In this document: positions 9,953 to 21,186 of the stretch, one piece after another
How the letters are laid out: each line of letters opens with the position of its first letter
Position numbering within the stretch: the stretch's first letter is position 1
Assembly: GCA_036924285.1 (NCBI GenBank)
Contig: JAYKYS010000017.1
Location: forward strand, 5,685,501 to 5,749,500
From: Asterella californica
Taxonomy: Eukaryota; Streptophyta; Marchantiopsida; Marchantiales; Aytoniaceae
Length of the DNA stretch: 64,000 nt
Reading direction: 5' to 3'
Position numbers and translations under genes: made by a program
The notes under the pieces: generated by a model
What the model was told of the DNA's origin: nothing
The model's input: the letters and a program-made list of their open reading frames with translations, nothing else
Database searches by the model: none

Positions 9953-11930
9953 GCTTCGAGTCTTTGTTACATTAAGTCACACGTACTTGCTGTGAGTCGA
10001 AGGCTCAGTCCTTCTCAAGTCCTCACAGTCTAGCTTCCACTCTCAGAAGACGAATCTAGTCTTCCAGAAGACAACTATTCCGTCTTCCGGGATTCTAACA
10101 GTGCTTCCTAAGTACCTCTCGTCTTCCGAGCTATATCTAAACAATCTTAACTAAGCAAAGCATCGCATGGATTCCCAAGAAGACAACTCACCTTGCATTT
10201 CATCTTACTTCCTAACAAAAGATACAAGATATGTGAGAAGCAGAGTGTACGAAATAAGGTTCAAAAGATGGTCGCTGACTCATGCGGTGACAATGACCTC
10301 CACGAAGACTCCCGGAACAGCTTCCGATTAATTGACGTACTCGGAAGACTTCCCGTAGCCAAGCTTCCCATCAGTGCTCACACTTGTCTTCGACTTCTGA
10401 CACGCAATCTAGCCTCACAACAGACACAGAACATTCATATTCTGTTCTTCCGACTCCTTACCTCTCATACACGCTTAGAAGAAGCTTGCTACATGACGAG
10501 AAGACATGATCCTCGACCATTCTCTCCTGATTTTGTCAGCAAGGCTTCTCACAACTCTCTTCTGAATTCGGGAAGAAGAAGGAATAGGTTGCTATAAGTC
10601 GGATAGATGAGATCCGTAAAGGACCCTCATGTCTTCTCTCGCATTCTGCCAGCCTTTCCAATCTTCTAGTCTCTCTAGGAAGATGTCGATTTGAGAAGCT
10701 CGGAAGATCGGGAGGTATAGGTCTGGTTCCCAACTTCCAGCTCTTGAAATAACAATCAACTCACCAAGTCACTCAGATTCGTACCAAGCCTCTCTCAAAA
10801 CAAAATCCAATCCAATCCAATCCAATCTTGATACGAATTGAACACAGTCGTCTTCCGAAGACGTTCCGACATTCAGAAGCGTCTTCCCAAGATGTTCAGA
10901 TCTTCAAAAGCGTCTTCTGCCCATGGGTTTGGGAACAAAGGTGCGGTAGGGTAGGGAAATTGATAGTCAGGGGATCAAATTTAAGAATGAGAGGTGGGGA
11001 AGCTCGATTCCAACTTAGGAAGAAGTGGGAAGATGACTGTCAAAAATGAATAGCGCTTCCGCGCCCAATTTTTGTAGAAGAAAGTTCAGGGTAGGGAAAT
11101 CGATCGATGGGCTTCCTGCAAATGAGCAGGGAAGCGCGGGGACATCAAATCAGAGGCGAGAAGCAGTGGGAAGGTGAAAGAACACGGGAAGAACCTCAAT
11201 ACTACTTCCGGCTACTTCTGTTGCACCGTCAATCTTCTGCGTGCTTCCAACCTTCAATTTCATTTTTGATGTGGCACTACGATCTTGCTTCTGCTGTCAA
11301 CCTGGAGTTGCGTCCCTCTGCTGCTACAATCGATTCTTATTCCTCCTTTGAAATCTCTCTAATCAACCCTCGATGTTTGTCTCCTGAAATCCGCAGGGAT
11401 TCCTTCAGCTCGACTGTGCTTTCAGTTCAACAGAATCGACCTCGCTCTCTCTCTTGTCTCAATTCGCGATCCTATGAGTTCCCAATTTCACTTTCTTTGC
11501 TTCCACGACTGAATTCGATATCCCGATTGCAATCGACATTTCAAAGTGCAGTTGTCCTTCAGAGCGGAAAGCATGCGACTGATCTCATGTGTCTCGTCTC
11601 GTATCTTCTCTGCGATTTAGGTTAATGCCTTCGGTTACCTCAAATTATCTATTACGGAGTAGTACACCTACTCTTGGGTGATGTGACACGTGGTTGGTAC
11701 CCTCGAAGACATAGTCACCGTCTTCTAGAAAATGTCTTCTGAAAGACACTCGTCTTCCGTCTTTCGTCTTCCAGAAGAAGTCGGACTTCTTCTTACAAAA
11801 AGACCTTAAGATCATCTTTCCTCTAAGCAAGGTGTAATATTAAGTAACAAGGTTATTTCAATTACATAGACATGTCATTAACTCGAAAAATTTCAAAAAA
11901 TCATAAATCTTGTAAATTGTGGACACCATA
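7945..11930 (-). mobile_element. L1-family LTR, reverse arm, 3'-truncated
   Basis: Read on the minus strand it starts near 11930 with TATGGTGTCCAC, one base off the TGTGGTG start of the other L1 LTRs. It proceeds through the same U3-like AT-rich stretch, the GTCTTC/GAAGAC-rich segment, the leader (GCAGGAAGCCCATCGATC at 11120-11103) and the LTR ORF. It ends within the ORF near 7945, head-to-head with the forward arm. The outer flanks (ending gtcg before 125, starting caagc after 11930) do not match, so there is no target duplication spanning the pair. Confidence 0.75.
10804..10827 (-). repeat. (ATTGG)n microsatellite, reverse arm
   Basis: More than four tandem TCCAA units on the + strand match the shorter ATTGG run at 1245-1260 in the forward arm. 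Confidence 0.75.
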
Positions 11931-12425
11931 CAAGCTACACGTTCCTTTTGGCCGAAGGCTATCCTTCTGAAGATCGAGAGGTCTCGAGTCACATGAAGTC
12001 ACGTCCATAGTGTTAGTTTTGAAGTTACTCTGGTAAGTAGTGGACAATCCGATAGATTGTCATTATCTTATGACACATAACACATGGCTAAAACTCTCGT
12101 CATCCGAACTTCTGACTTATTGATATTCACGATGGCACTATAGACAAGCACAAGTACAAGCTGTATCTATAAACACTATAATCATTACTGAATAGGTGCT
12201 TTTACATCAAGAAATCTCTAGAGAGAGAAGTTATCAAGATAGGCAGGGAAAGCTATGGAGAGAACTAAGGAAAAAAGAGCTCCTCTCACAATCCTTCCTA
12301 CTAACTCTAAAACTCCAAAACAATACACACCATGCCACACAAAGCAAAGACCAAGAGATGGACTTTTTAACCTCATGAGGACCCGAGCGTCCAAAGGATG
12401 TCACGACTGAGATCACCGAACGGAT
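11931..12425. other. No gene recognised
   Basis: AT-rich DNA between the L1 reverse arm and the F2 remnant. Only short ORFs without codon character are present. I see no repeat ends or motifs. Confidence 0.5.
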
Positions 12426-14790
12426 ATAATTGGTGGACTAGTGTACGATCTAAAACTAACAAGGTGTCAAAGTCAATTATTGAATTTTAACTCTCCACCA
12501 ACTATTAAGCTGTAAATAGACTATGTACAGCGCATGGTCCTTCAACTGAGAATATGAAAGTAAAGACTAACTATCTAATTTACTATCTCTGTAGTGAGCT
12601 CATCACTATCTTGAACTACTCTTATTACAACAGTGGAGGTAGTACGCTCTATTGTCAATTGACTTTGTGACTCTATCTCTGAAAGAGCTGTAGATGACAC
12701 GACAGACGACCCAATGTCCATATCCTCTTGTTGTACCTGTGGTGGCGTCAAATCTTCCAATAGGATTTTTAGATCCATTCGTCTCTAATATATCTAAGAG
12801 AGCATATAGATCTTGACGGGTTCTCTCTCGAATCTCATCTCCAAGTCAAAACATAGCAGTAATATCTTCCAACAAAATATATACATGGTCAGTTTTTGCT
12901 GTAGAGCATCTTGGATCTACAATTGCATAAGTTTCTCTAGAGTGCTCACGCATGTAAAAATGCACTTCACTCTCTTGAAGTAAGTAATTCTAGTGACATG
13001 TCGGATAATGACTTACTTAGTACTATACACAAGAAAAAAGTTAATACTTTGGAAGAACGTGGTGCATTAGAGTCTCGCTTATCGAAGTGATGGGTTTTCA
13101 TCCTTTTGTCTATGTTTTTTTAACATAAAATTTGATGGGCAAAAATTATCTTTCGAAAGTAGGTTCGCTAACTGCCCGTATAGCTTATCTTTCCTAGGCA
13201 GTCCATAGAAATAGGACCACTTGCATCCTCTATCTTATCGCCTTTACCTCTGAGATAAGATGTCTGATGCGCTCATCCGATCGCATATCCTCCTCCATGC
13301 GTAGCTGCTCTGTCTCAAAAAGATTGTTCTCTTGAGTCTAGAGCTAAGTCTCTTACTTGTAGAGTTGACTCTCCAGCTCGACTATCTACCACTCGATGCT
13401 CTCTCTCTCTCTCTCAAGATCTCTTATGTCTTTTGAACATTTATGAAGTCGACTCTCAACTGTGTCAACTACTCATGATCTTGTGTTTGAGTACGTCGCA
13501 ACTCCTCAAAGTGATCTACTGAATCTTGATAATGAACTCGCAAACAACATAACGTACGTGATCCAAAAACCAAATACTATGATCTGTCCATCAACAACAA
13601 CTACCTCATGTAACTCAATCAGAACAACTTCTACATGTAACGTCAAGTGCTCCTAAACCTTGACCACTTTACTAAAGAAGGAGTTAGCACAACTAGAGCA
13701 GCCTCCACGAGATCTAACTAGATACCATAATCATGAAGAGATTCATGAATCTAAAGAGACCTCTTGCTATCGTGATCTCTTTTGAGAGGATTGACCTCTC
13801 TTCTTAAGTATGCTAGTCTTTGTTAGTGTCACATGTGATGACTCGTCATTCTCCTTTCTTGGTGTTACGTTGGGACGAGATGGCATCTCCGTCATACACC
13901 TTTCTAGAATACTTCCAAATTTTGATCTATTATTTATCATTACATCAGAGATTACTCTGGCTATTTTCATAAGAGCATCTAGCGTAAATAAGTTCGAGCT
14001 TGGATAACAAAAATTCTCATTCTTCTTCTGACATCTCTGCAACTGTGGAATAAAAGTCAACAAAAAATGTCGAAGATGCTCAATGACCTTAGCATCCAAC
14101 TGACATACCAAATCTTGAACATAAAAGTGAATCTATGCTCTCGAGTCCACTCTATTTTTCTTGATGATTCGCTCTAAGAATTCAAGCTCCCAATTCTATA
14201 CATAAATCTTCTTCTCAAAAAGATTGACTTGTAACTCAGACTAAAACTCTCGACTATGAATCCATATACAACTTGATCTTTCATCCATTGTCGATGATGT
14301 TTTTTTTAGAAGACTCTCCAATCTTGAATTGTCACCTTGGTCAAAGTATAATGTACTGTCAACTTGGTCATTATAACTTTATGATGTACGTAACCTCTCT
14401 CCTCATTATTTGATCACTTTAATGTTCTCTACCACATCTCAAGGATCTACATATCAAATCAAGTTTTCACGGTTTCAGATGATGTGTCTGGAATGTAAAC
14501 ATCGAGAAATATATATCAAAGATTAAACGCTCATTGATATATCTCCACTCGAACCATTACAACAAATCCGTTGTATGTATTTGTTGAAAGTCCTCTTGAG
14601 ATAATTCTAGTTCACGTACAAATATGCTTACCATCTTATGCTGATTGAGATGAAACACCGTCGGACAAAAAGTTGAAGCGTCTAAGAATATGGGAGTACA
14701 TATCATTCGAATAGACGGCACAACCACACAAGACAAGATAATATCATGTCTACTAAAAAGATCAAAAAGATACACCGCCCGGCTGAGCCT
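12426..14790 (-). pseudogene. F2-family retroelement ORF remnant, copy 1
   Basis: This copy is recognised by comparison with a second copy at 58880-60955. Read on the minus strand, a segment near 14740 encodes CVVVPSIR...SQEDFQQ (copy 2: CVVLLSIW...SQEDLQH). The complement of 14111-13920 encodes LQRCQKKNENF...LDALMKIARVISDV (copy 2: VERCQRKNKSC...LDALMRVVKAVFDV). The C-terminus near 12690-12575 ends ERTTSTVVIRVV...DELTTEIVN, close to copy 2. Similarity continues past the stop to about 12426. The frame is broken many times. The layout resembles the L1/S1 LTR proteins, with an HFYVQ block near 14130 comparable to HNYVQ in L1. I infer a third family of the same protein type; it is non-functional here. 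Confidence 0.65.
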
Positions 14791-15194
14791 GTAGATACAA
14801 TGTCCATTGATGCAATCTAGACGAAGTCCTGTCTAACTAAAAACGGTCGAGACGGTACCCCATCCATTGAAGTGATCGACTGTCTACAGCAGCGTAGGGT
14901 CACCTCTAAAACAAAATTACAAAGAAAAACATCCTACAGGATATTTCAGCCATCCGAGGGTCTACGTACAACACAAGCTTCTAAGGCTAGTGGGAAATAG
15001 AACACCCATTGTTACCTAAGTCTATAGAGGACCTGAAAACTAATATGAGTACATAAATTTCCAAAGTTTAGCTCATCGTGTGCCAGAGGTTCGGAGTATT
15101 ACTCAGGTGGACAACGCACTGCCGTCCTTCATAGAAAGGAGTTTCTCAGCTGCAGCAATCAAACCACTCTACACACCGGGATTCTTTAAGGAAA
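14791..15194. other. No gene recognised
   Basis: Short ORFs only, with no similarity that I can see to the surrounding retroelement families. Confidence 0.5.
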
Positions 15195-15244
15195 GAAGGA
15201 AACTCTCCAGAGATACGGACCCGTACCTCTGGAGAGTTTCCTTC
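15195..15244. repeat. Near-perfect 24-bp inverted repeat (hairpin 1)
   Basis: The left arm GAAGGAAACTCTCCAGAG.. pairs with ..CTCTGGAGAGTTTCCTTC with one mismatch in 24 bp and a loop of about 2 bases. It is the first of three strong palindromes within 525 bp. Confidence 0.9.
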
Positions 15245-15467
15245 TGACTGCACTCCAGACTTCTGATTGCCTCCAATAGCCTCCCGTAGTACTCTTGCTT
15301 CGGCTGGGTTCCCCTTAGAGGACTATGGAGTGAACTGTAAACCGGAGTAGGTACATTCATCCTTATGCTGGTTTCTCTGGAGTTCAGCAAAAGATATGAT
15401 CCTCAATCTCTCGACTGCCGTGCCTCCCTTAACTTCATGCTACGTCTCGATGCTCAGAGTTTGGAGA

Positions 15468-15492
15468 CGACGAGAGTTTAAAACTCTCGTCG
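15468..15492. repeat. Perfect 12-bp palindrome (hairpin 2)
   Basis: CGACGAGAGTTT, a single central A, then AAACTCTCGTCG. The core GAGAGTTT is shared with hairpin 1. Outside it, GAGAC and GTCTC extend the symmetry with a small bulge. Confidence 0.9.
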
Positions 15493-15672
15493 AGGTCTCT
15501 TGCTCTGGTGTTTCTTTGATAGTAGGTCTCTTTGTGAAGGAGTTCCGCTGCTTCCACGATGCCATCAGAGATGTCGTGTTTGTCTTAGCACGGGAGAGCG
15601 GTGACATGACGTGGAGAGAGCGATGGCATGTCCTTCAGACGGGAGGATCAGTGAGAGCTGACATATACATGA

Positions 15673-15718
15673 TGACAACCACATCTGTTACAGGTCTCAG
15701 TAACAGATGTGGTTGTCA
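15673..15718. repeat. Perfect 19-bp inverted repeat (hairpin 3)
   Basis: TGACAACCACATCTGTTAC at 15673-15691 pairs perfectly with 15700-15718 across an 8-base loop (AGGTCTCA). Confidence 0.9.
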
Positions 15719-16990
15719 CGGATCCGACACGGAACTCAGCGACAGCATAAGTGATCACCTATCTCTCAGGATGGACCGTAGGCGTAGCGGCATCAGCGAA
15801 GATGACCAAGTATAGGATATGCATGTGAGACATCGCTTCATCCGTCTTGGAGATATATCGATCGACAGCTTCGAAGTTCGACATCTTTCTTCGAGATTGT
15901 GCCAGAGCCTACCATGAGAGGCAGGAGGTACCACTTTCTCTTTTTTTCTGCACTATGTTTTTTAGACAACAAATTTTCTTTGCTCTAGAGATAGCTTTAG
16001 CAGGCGCGGTCCACAAGAGAGCAATTGCAGTAGGCGATGCTACTTCATGTGCACCTGTTGTATGCAGGAGTACTGACTTACCCGTGTTTGACATTATAGT
16101 GACGATAGGCGACTTTAGAGCTACTGATAGCAGAGCTTAGCCCCGGTGTTCTTCCCTTCGGAGCGTTAGTTGCTTGGTCCTTTGAGTCCTTCTTTCTCTT
16201 ATAAGGCTTGATGAGGTCTTTCCCTCCGTTTGCTATTCACTAGTTCGCGTGTTTTCTCTCTTGTATTTGTTAGGTTCACCTTCCTTCTATGGTTGTTCAT
16301 GAAAAACCCAAAAGACTTCCGATGGCTCTTACTATGGTAGTTAACTGGTAGTTACTATGGAGGTATCATTTTAAGAGCCCATAGTAACTTAAGTATCGGG
16401 TCCGTGAGGACCTTACGTCTAAGGACTGTAAACTAATACACCAGAGCTTAGTGTATTATTCAACGGAAAAGATCACTATAGTCATCTTAGCATTGTCAAT
16501 AGTTTAAGAAGAGAAAAAGAAGTCTTCATAGTATAAACTCTTTAAATTATCATTTTAGCTTTATGTGGGCATCACAAAAGTTCAAAAATTGACAACAGAA
16601 ACTGAAATGACGTCTAGTGGTGCCTTCCATGTGATCACGAGCAGATCTTGCTGCGAAGTTTAGACATGACTCCCAAAATATCTACCAAAAGATAACCAAA
16701 CGATCATTAGATCAGAACGAACGGAACCATCGTTAAAGGAGTCATACTATAAGGAAGGATCAGGTAAGATCCAGAATGAGACTTGGGAGAAAAAAGGAAC
16801 CAATGTTGATGTTGGAGGTTGGTAATTCTTGATGGAAATATTGAAGCTCGTGGTCCGTCCATCTTGGAAGGACTGACTGGTGACTGTAGCAGTTCATAAG
16901 TCTATCCCTATCGGAAGCATATGTGAATCATAAGGATCTCGGCTTGGACTCTACGTCTCGACGTCCTCTCGAGTGGGAGGTGGAGGCATA
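15719..16990. other. No gene recognised
   Basis: Short ORFs only (the longest under 100 codons), none with recognisable motifs. The part around 16140-16300 is C/T-rich and could be LTR-derived, but no partner repeat was found. Confidence 0.4.
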
Positions 16991-16999
16991 ACACAAGCC

Positions 17000-18686
17000 T
17001 ACATCATCTCTTTAGAGAGTGATTCATGAAGTGCATATGGATTGTACTTCATGCGCTTTATCCATCTGTTCTGGACTTTCTCCATTTGGGACCAATGAGC
17101 ACCGGGAGGATGTTGGATTCACTTCTATCTAGCTGTGAAGTCATTGATGATATCCATCTTATCTGACGTCGCATATATCTTTGTCGTCTATCGAACAGAT
17201 GAGACGATCATTTGTACACATTGTCTTCAACTAGGCATCCGTTATTGATAGATGTCACATAAAGACATGCTTCGCATAGTATTCTTTACGCGTGCCTAGG
17301 TTATTATCAACCTCTATTAAGATCGTCTATTGAAATCGAGCAACATATGTGAGGAGATGTGTGAAAATGTAGATCATATCATATGTGTTCTGCATTAGCA
17401 GATCATATCATATGTGTTCTGCATTAGCAGATCACCTCAAACAAAAGATTCACAAAGGAAGCTGCGGAAGTGTAACATATTCCCAAGAAGAAAACCGTGG
17501 AGCCACATATGGATGAGCCACTTTGTGCCAACGAGTTCGAAGGGATTGAGGTGGAACTTGATGACTGCGAGGACAATGAATGATGTTCATTCCCGATGAT
17601 AAATTTCGTCGGATGAGGATAAACAACTTGTCAAAGTTTTACCAATTGTGACAACATCTCCACACGAAAAAGATATTGCTCTCTCAGCAAGAGGAGATCG
17701 ATTTTTTTTTACTTATCTTACAAGAAGAAATTCTTTGGACAACCAAGGACTTTGAGGTTGCCAAGATAATGATCCTCAATCCATTCGTGCTTTGGAGAGA
17801 CTTCGGGGTATATTTTCACTCATATTCAAAATATGGATAAATATATCGGTAACCTCAAGCACCAACAGTTCGATGCAATACTCCATTACGAGAAGACTCA
17901 TCTCGACGCAATAGTGGCTTTACAAGCTATTTCTGATTTGCAAAAGAAGCTAAAGCAAGTGGATCAGCTTCTCATCCAAGAATGAAAAGAAAGCATCGAC
18001 TAGAATACTAGTTCAAACAACAAACGTGCCGAATAGACACTACAAAGCTTATAGTTCACAAATGGTCGATTCAAGGCAGTTGAAGAAAGAAACGCATGTT
18101 TCACTAAGCTCTCGGTCTTACAACTCTCTATGGATAGGATCCAACAAGAGACACCCACGAAGATAAAGGAGTTGGAAGAAAAGACTCGATGCCTAGAGCA
18201 AGCTCAGACAACATCACAACTTGCTCAAATGCAACTTCAAGAGAAGAATGATGAACTTAGCAAACTTGTTGAGTTCAAAAGTTATTATTTGTGCGTAACA
18301 AGCTCCACCAGAAGTTATATGCGCTAGTCGTCTTATTGGATGAGAACTCCATGTCAAACCCATTCGGAGATGAGGATGAGGACAAGGATGACGATCAGTC
18401 ACCTCCTCCCGCGGATTTAGAAGACGAGGCGATTCTGCTTGATAATTCTTCGAAGGATGCTGAGGACCAGCAACCTCCCCCACCATCACAAGATGGTTCT
18501 TCTAATGATCAGCAAGCTCCGACCAGGCCAGCACCGCCTACTCCTCTCGACCAACATCCTAAGGATGCTTTGGCAGCAGTTGAATTACACCATTCAACAT
18601 ATTCTAGATGTAAGTGTCTCAATAGAGAACACTATGAACTGATTATCAAGCAATATGTTCGTCATCGGTTAGTCCAACTTCCTTGA
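17000..18686 (+). pseudogene. F4 coiled-coil retroelement ORF remnant
   Basis: The reading is broken but directional. At 17000-17330 hydrophobic residues alternate with Trp and Cys. At about 17840-18290 there are stretches such as LQKKLKQVDQLLIQE and IKELEEKTRCLEQAQ that have coiled-coil spacing. At 18350-18570 there is a strongly acidic then Pro/Gln-rich tail (GDEDEDKDDDQSPPPADLED). The order globular, coiled coil, acidic tail parallels the other LTR-type proteins in the window, but I could not align it to them residue by residue. Several stops and frame changes are present. A 29-bp duplication lies inside at 17371-17428. Confidence 0.45.
17371..17428. repeat. 29-bp tandem duplication
   Basis: Two identical 29-bp units (AGATCATATCATATGTGTTC... 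) lie head to tail, followed by a third partial AGATCA. Because 29 is not a multiple of three, the duplication shifts the frame of the surrounding remnant. Confidence 0.9.
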
Positions 18687-18689
18687 ACA

Positions 18690-19430
18690 AGATAGCTTAT
18701 TCTGAGATTTATTGTCATTGTCATTGAAAGAATGTCACGACCAATTGAGACACAATTTCTTGAAACCTTAGAATACTCTGAATGAGTCAGGATTACCTTG
18801 AGTGAATCGTACTATTTGGTCTTGGAACTTGCTTGAAGGGCTGAACTTCCTTTTTATCTCTTATCTCTCATGTGGAGCTTCTCCATGCATCTCTTTCTCT
18901 TCTCTTTCTCTCCCTATCTGATCTCCTTGAAGATCTCTCCCCTGGACTGGACTCTCAGATGATCAGTTCTCTTACTGACTTCTTTGGATGATCCTTGGAT
19001 ATTTTAAGGATAAATCCTGAACCCTCCTTTTTGATCACTTTGAGAGCTGCTCCCTATACTATGAGGTAGCGGACTTTTCCTTGTTAGCTCCCCGTAGTTC
19101 TAGACTCACTATTTACTTATCAGAGAAGATCTCCTTTTTTTCCTGAACCGGATGGTGATTTCTTTCACTCTGAAGATAAACAATAATACTTGACAAACAC
19201 TCACATATACGCACAAAACACACTTATGCAAACCGACTTGCACGCACAAGTAAGCTGATATGCCGACTCTTGATCCTCATGAGAGTTTTCTACTAATGAT
19301 TGAAAATATACAAACTTCTACGAGTGTCTGCTCTTATTTCTTGAAGGACTACTCCTAACACTGATGTCTGGGATGGCCAAGGATCCCAACCTAATAATAA
19401 TCGGGAATCTTAAAATCCTAATTAATCCTC
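18690..19430. other. No gene recognised
   Basis: C/T-rich then mixed sequence after the F4 acidic tail. It may be the untranslated end of the same element, but no terminal repeat could be identified. Confidence 0.4.
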
Positions 19431-20866
19431 AACGGCAACGGCCGTGGACTGACCTTCCGTGGTGTTAGCCGTTTCTAGTCTAATTATTGTGCACTTAGTA
19501 TATGCACAAGAGTGCACCTCTGCCTCCTTCCTTGGTATAAGTGGGGTTGTTCTCCCTGTCTTCTTGCCACCACCTTACGTGAAGAGACCCACCTTGGTCC
19601 TAGTCTTTATAGAGATCTTAAGTCAAGGATCGTTTGACATGTCTATGACATAGTCTCACTATAAGATGTTGTATGCCCCGGACAAACCTTCACTTCCTCT
19701 TGTATGAATATGCTTTTCTGGCATCCCAAAATTCTACTTCTCGGCTCCGGATGTTGTCGTCTAGGAGTCGCTGCTATGCCATAAGAAACCGTCCATCATT
19801 GCTAATTCTAAGGTTTGACCAATTCGATGTCCATAGTACATTCTTTGAGAAAGAAGCATGGCTATAAGCGTGGAAGGTTGATTGTAGTTAGGGTCGAATC
19901 GAGCCTTGGGAGGGCATTTCTTCAAGGTGTGATAGAACATACAACAATAGATAGAAGTCATGAACACCACAACATCATGTGTATCCTTGTGCTTATCCCA
20001 TAACTGAATTAGACTTTCTTGAATGCCTCATGGATCATTAAACATCCTTGGGATTTTAAGCCATGAAAAGAGATACAACGCATAATGATCATGACGTAAT
20101 CGACACATGCGTGGTACCTTGGGGTTGAAAGTTGGATGGTTCAGCAAGGTGGATGGGATGACGTCTAGCGAGGGAGAAAACTTGGTATTTGTATAGGCAT
20201 CCAAACTCATGGTAGGTGATCTCGGACGTTGATGAGACAAGAAAACCCAGAAGTTGAGAAGATTTGAAGGATAGAAGAGGATTACTTCTCTCTAAAGATG
20301 TGCTGGAAGAAGTACGTTAGGACACACTGCTCTTGGAATGCAGATGCTCGACAAAGAGGAATCTGAATGTCATGTCGCAGATCTCTATTCGTGAGGTACG
20401 ACACATGGTTGTCCTCACATCCTCATTGGTCCGTATGCATTCATCGCGTTGAGAATCAACGTATGGTTTAGGTAGACCTAGGTAAAAATGAGTAGTTTGC
20501 TGCTTCAGGATGTTTGAGCATGAACTCCCTTGCCTTCTCCTATGTTGTACAAAGATCCATGTATCATTCTTTTCGAATTGTCACAAATAGCGACCATAGT
20601 TCAATCGTTATTGGATTGATCGAGCTAAAATGATGATCCCTTAATAGTTTTGTCAAGTAGTGAGGTCATTGTGTTACATCTACAAGGAGAGTATAATCTT
20701 CTAGTGCTCTTTCTTTGGGTATGAGGTGGTCGCATATTTGAAAGACGACATCACCGACACATGTTTCATGAATAGGACTATCACCTTTGGTTGGACCAGA
20801 GCTTGATCCTCTTCCCTGAACTCTTCTTCTTATATGACCGTTTTTTTTATGAACCTTGGGCACCAC
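19430..20866 (-). pseudogene. Unassigned reverse-strand retroelement-type ORF remnant
   Basis: On the minus strand an ATG at 20866 opens a Lys/Arg-rich start (MVPKVHKKNGHIRRR). It is followed by several longer open pieces: about 20460-20240 in one frame, and 20240-20028 and 19970-19761 in others. Pieces such as FYHTLKKCPPKARF and YYGHRIGQTLELAMM look like real but decayed protein. The basic Met-x-Pro-Lys start resembles the F3 ORF start (MAPKKKKV) at 49060. No catalytic motif is visible. It is probably the N-terminal half of another accessory ORF lying just downstream of the F3 remnant on the same strand. Confidence 0.35.
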
Positions 20867-21186
20867 TTCTTTGTAGTTCTTTTTCCTGATTGTTTGGAAA
20901 AGTACCTTACTTAGGACATGACAAGTGATGGCCTTTCGCTGTCAGAGGTGTCGATCTTGAGGAACAAAAGAGTGTCGTTCATGGAGCTACCATACTCGTT
21001 GATTGAGATGTTGAGGTCCTTGAGTAGGCTATCGTTCATCCTCGTAGTCAATGTCTTCAAGGTGACCTGCACTTCCTTGCCGACTTCATCCTCTTACGAT
21101 CCTTTTACCTCTTTGTTGGGCTCTTCGAATCTCCTGACTTCTGTCATGGGTGAGACTTGGGTAGTGGTTTCATGGTTACCTCATCA

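Noticed and set aside
15195..15718. Plant microRNA precursors
   Set aside because: Stems of 12-24 bp with loops of 1-8 bases are too short and too perfect for a typical plant precursor.
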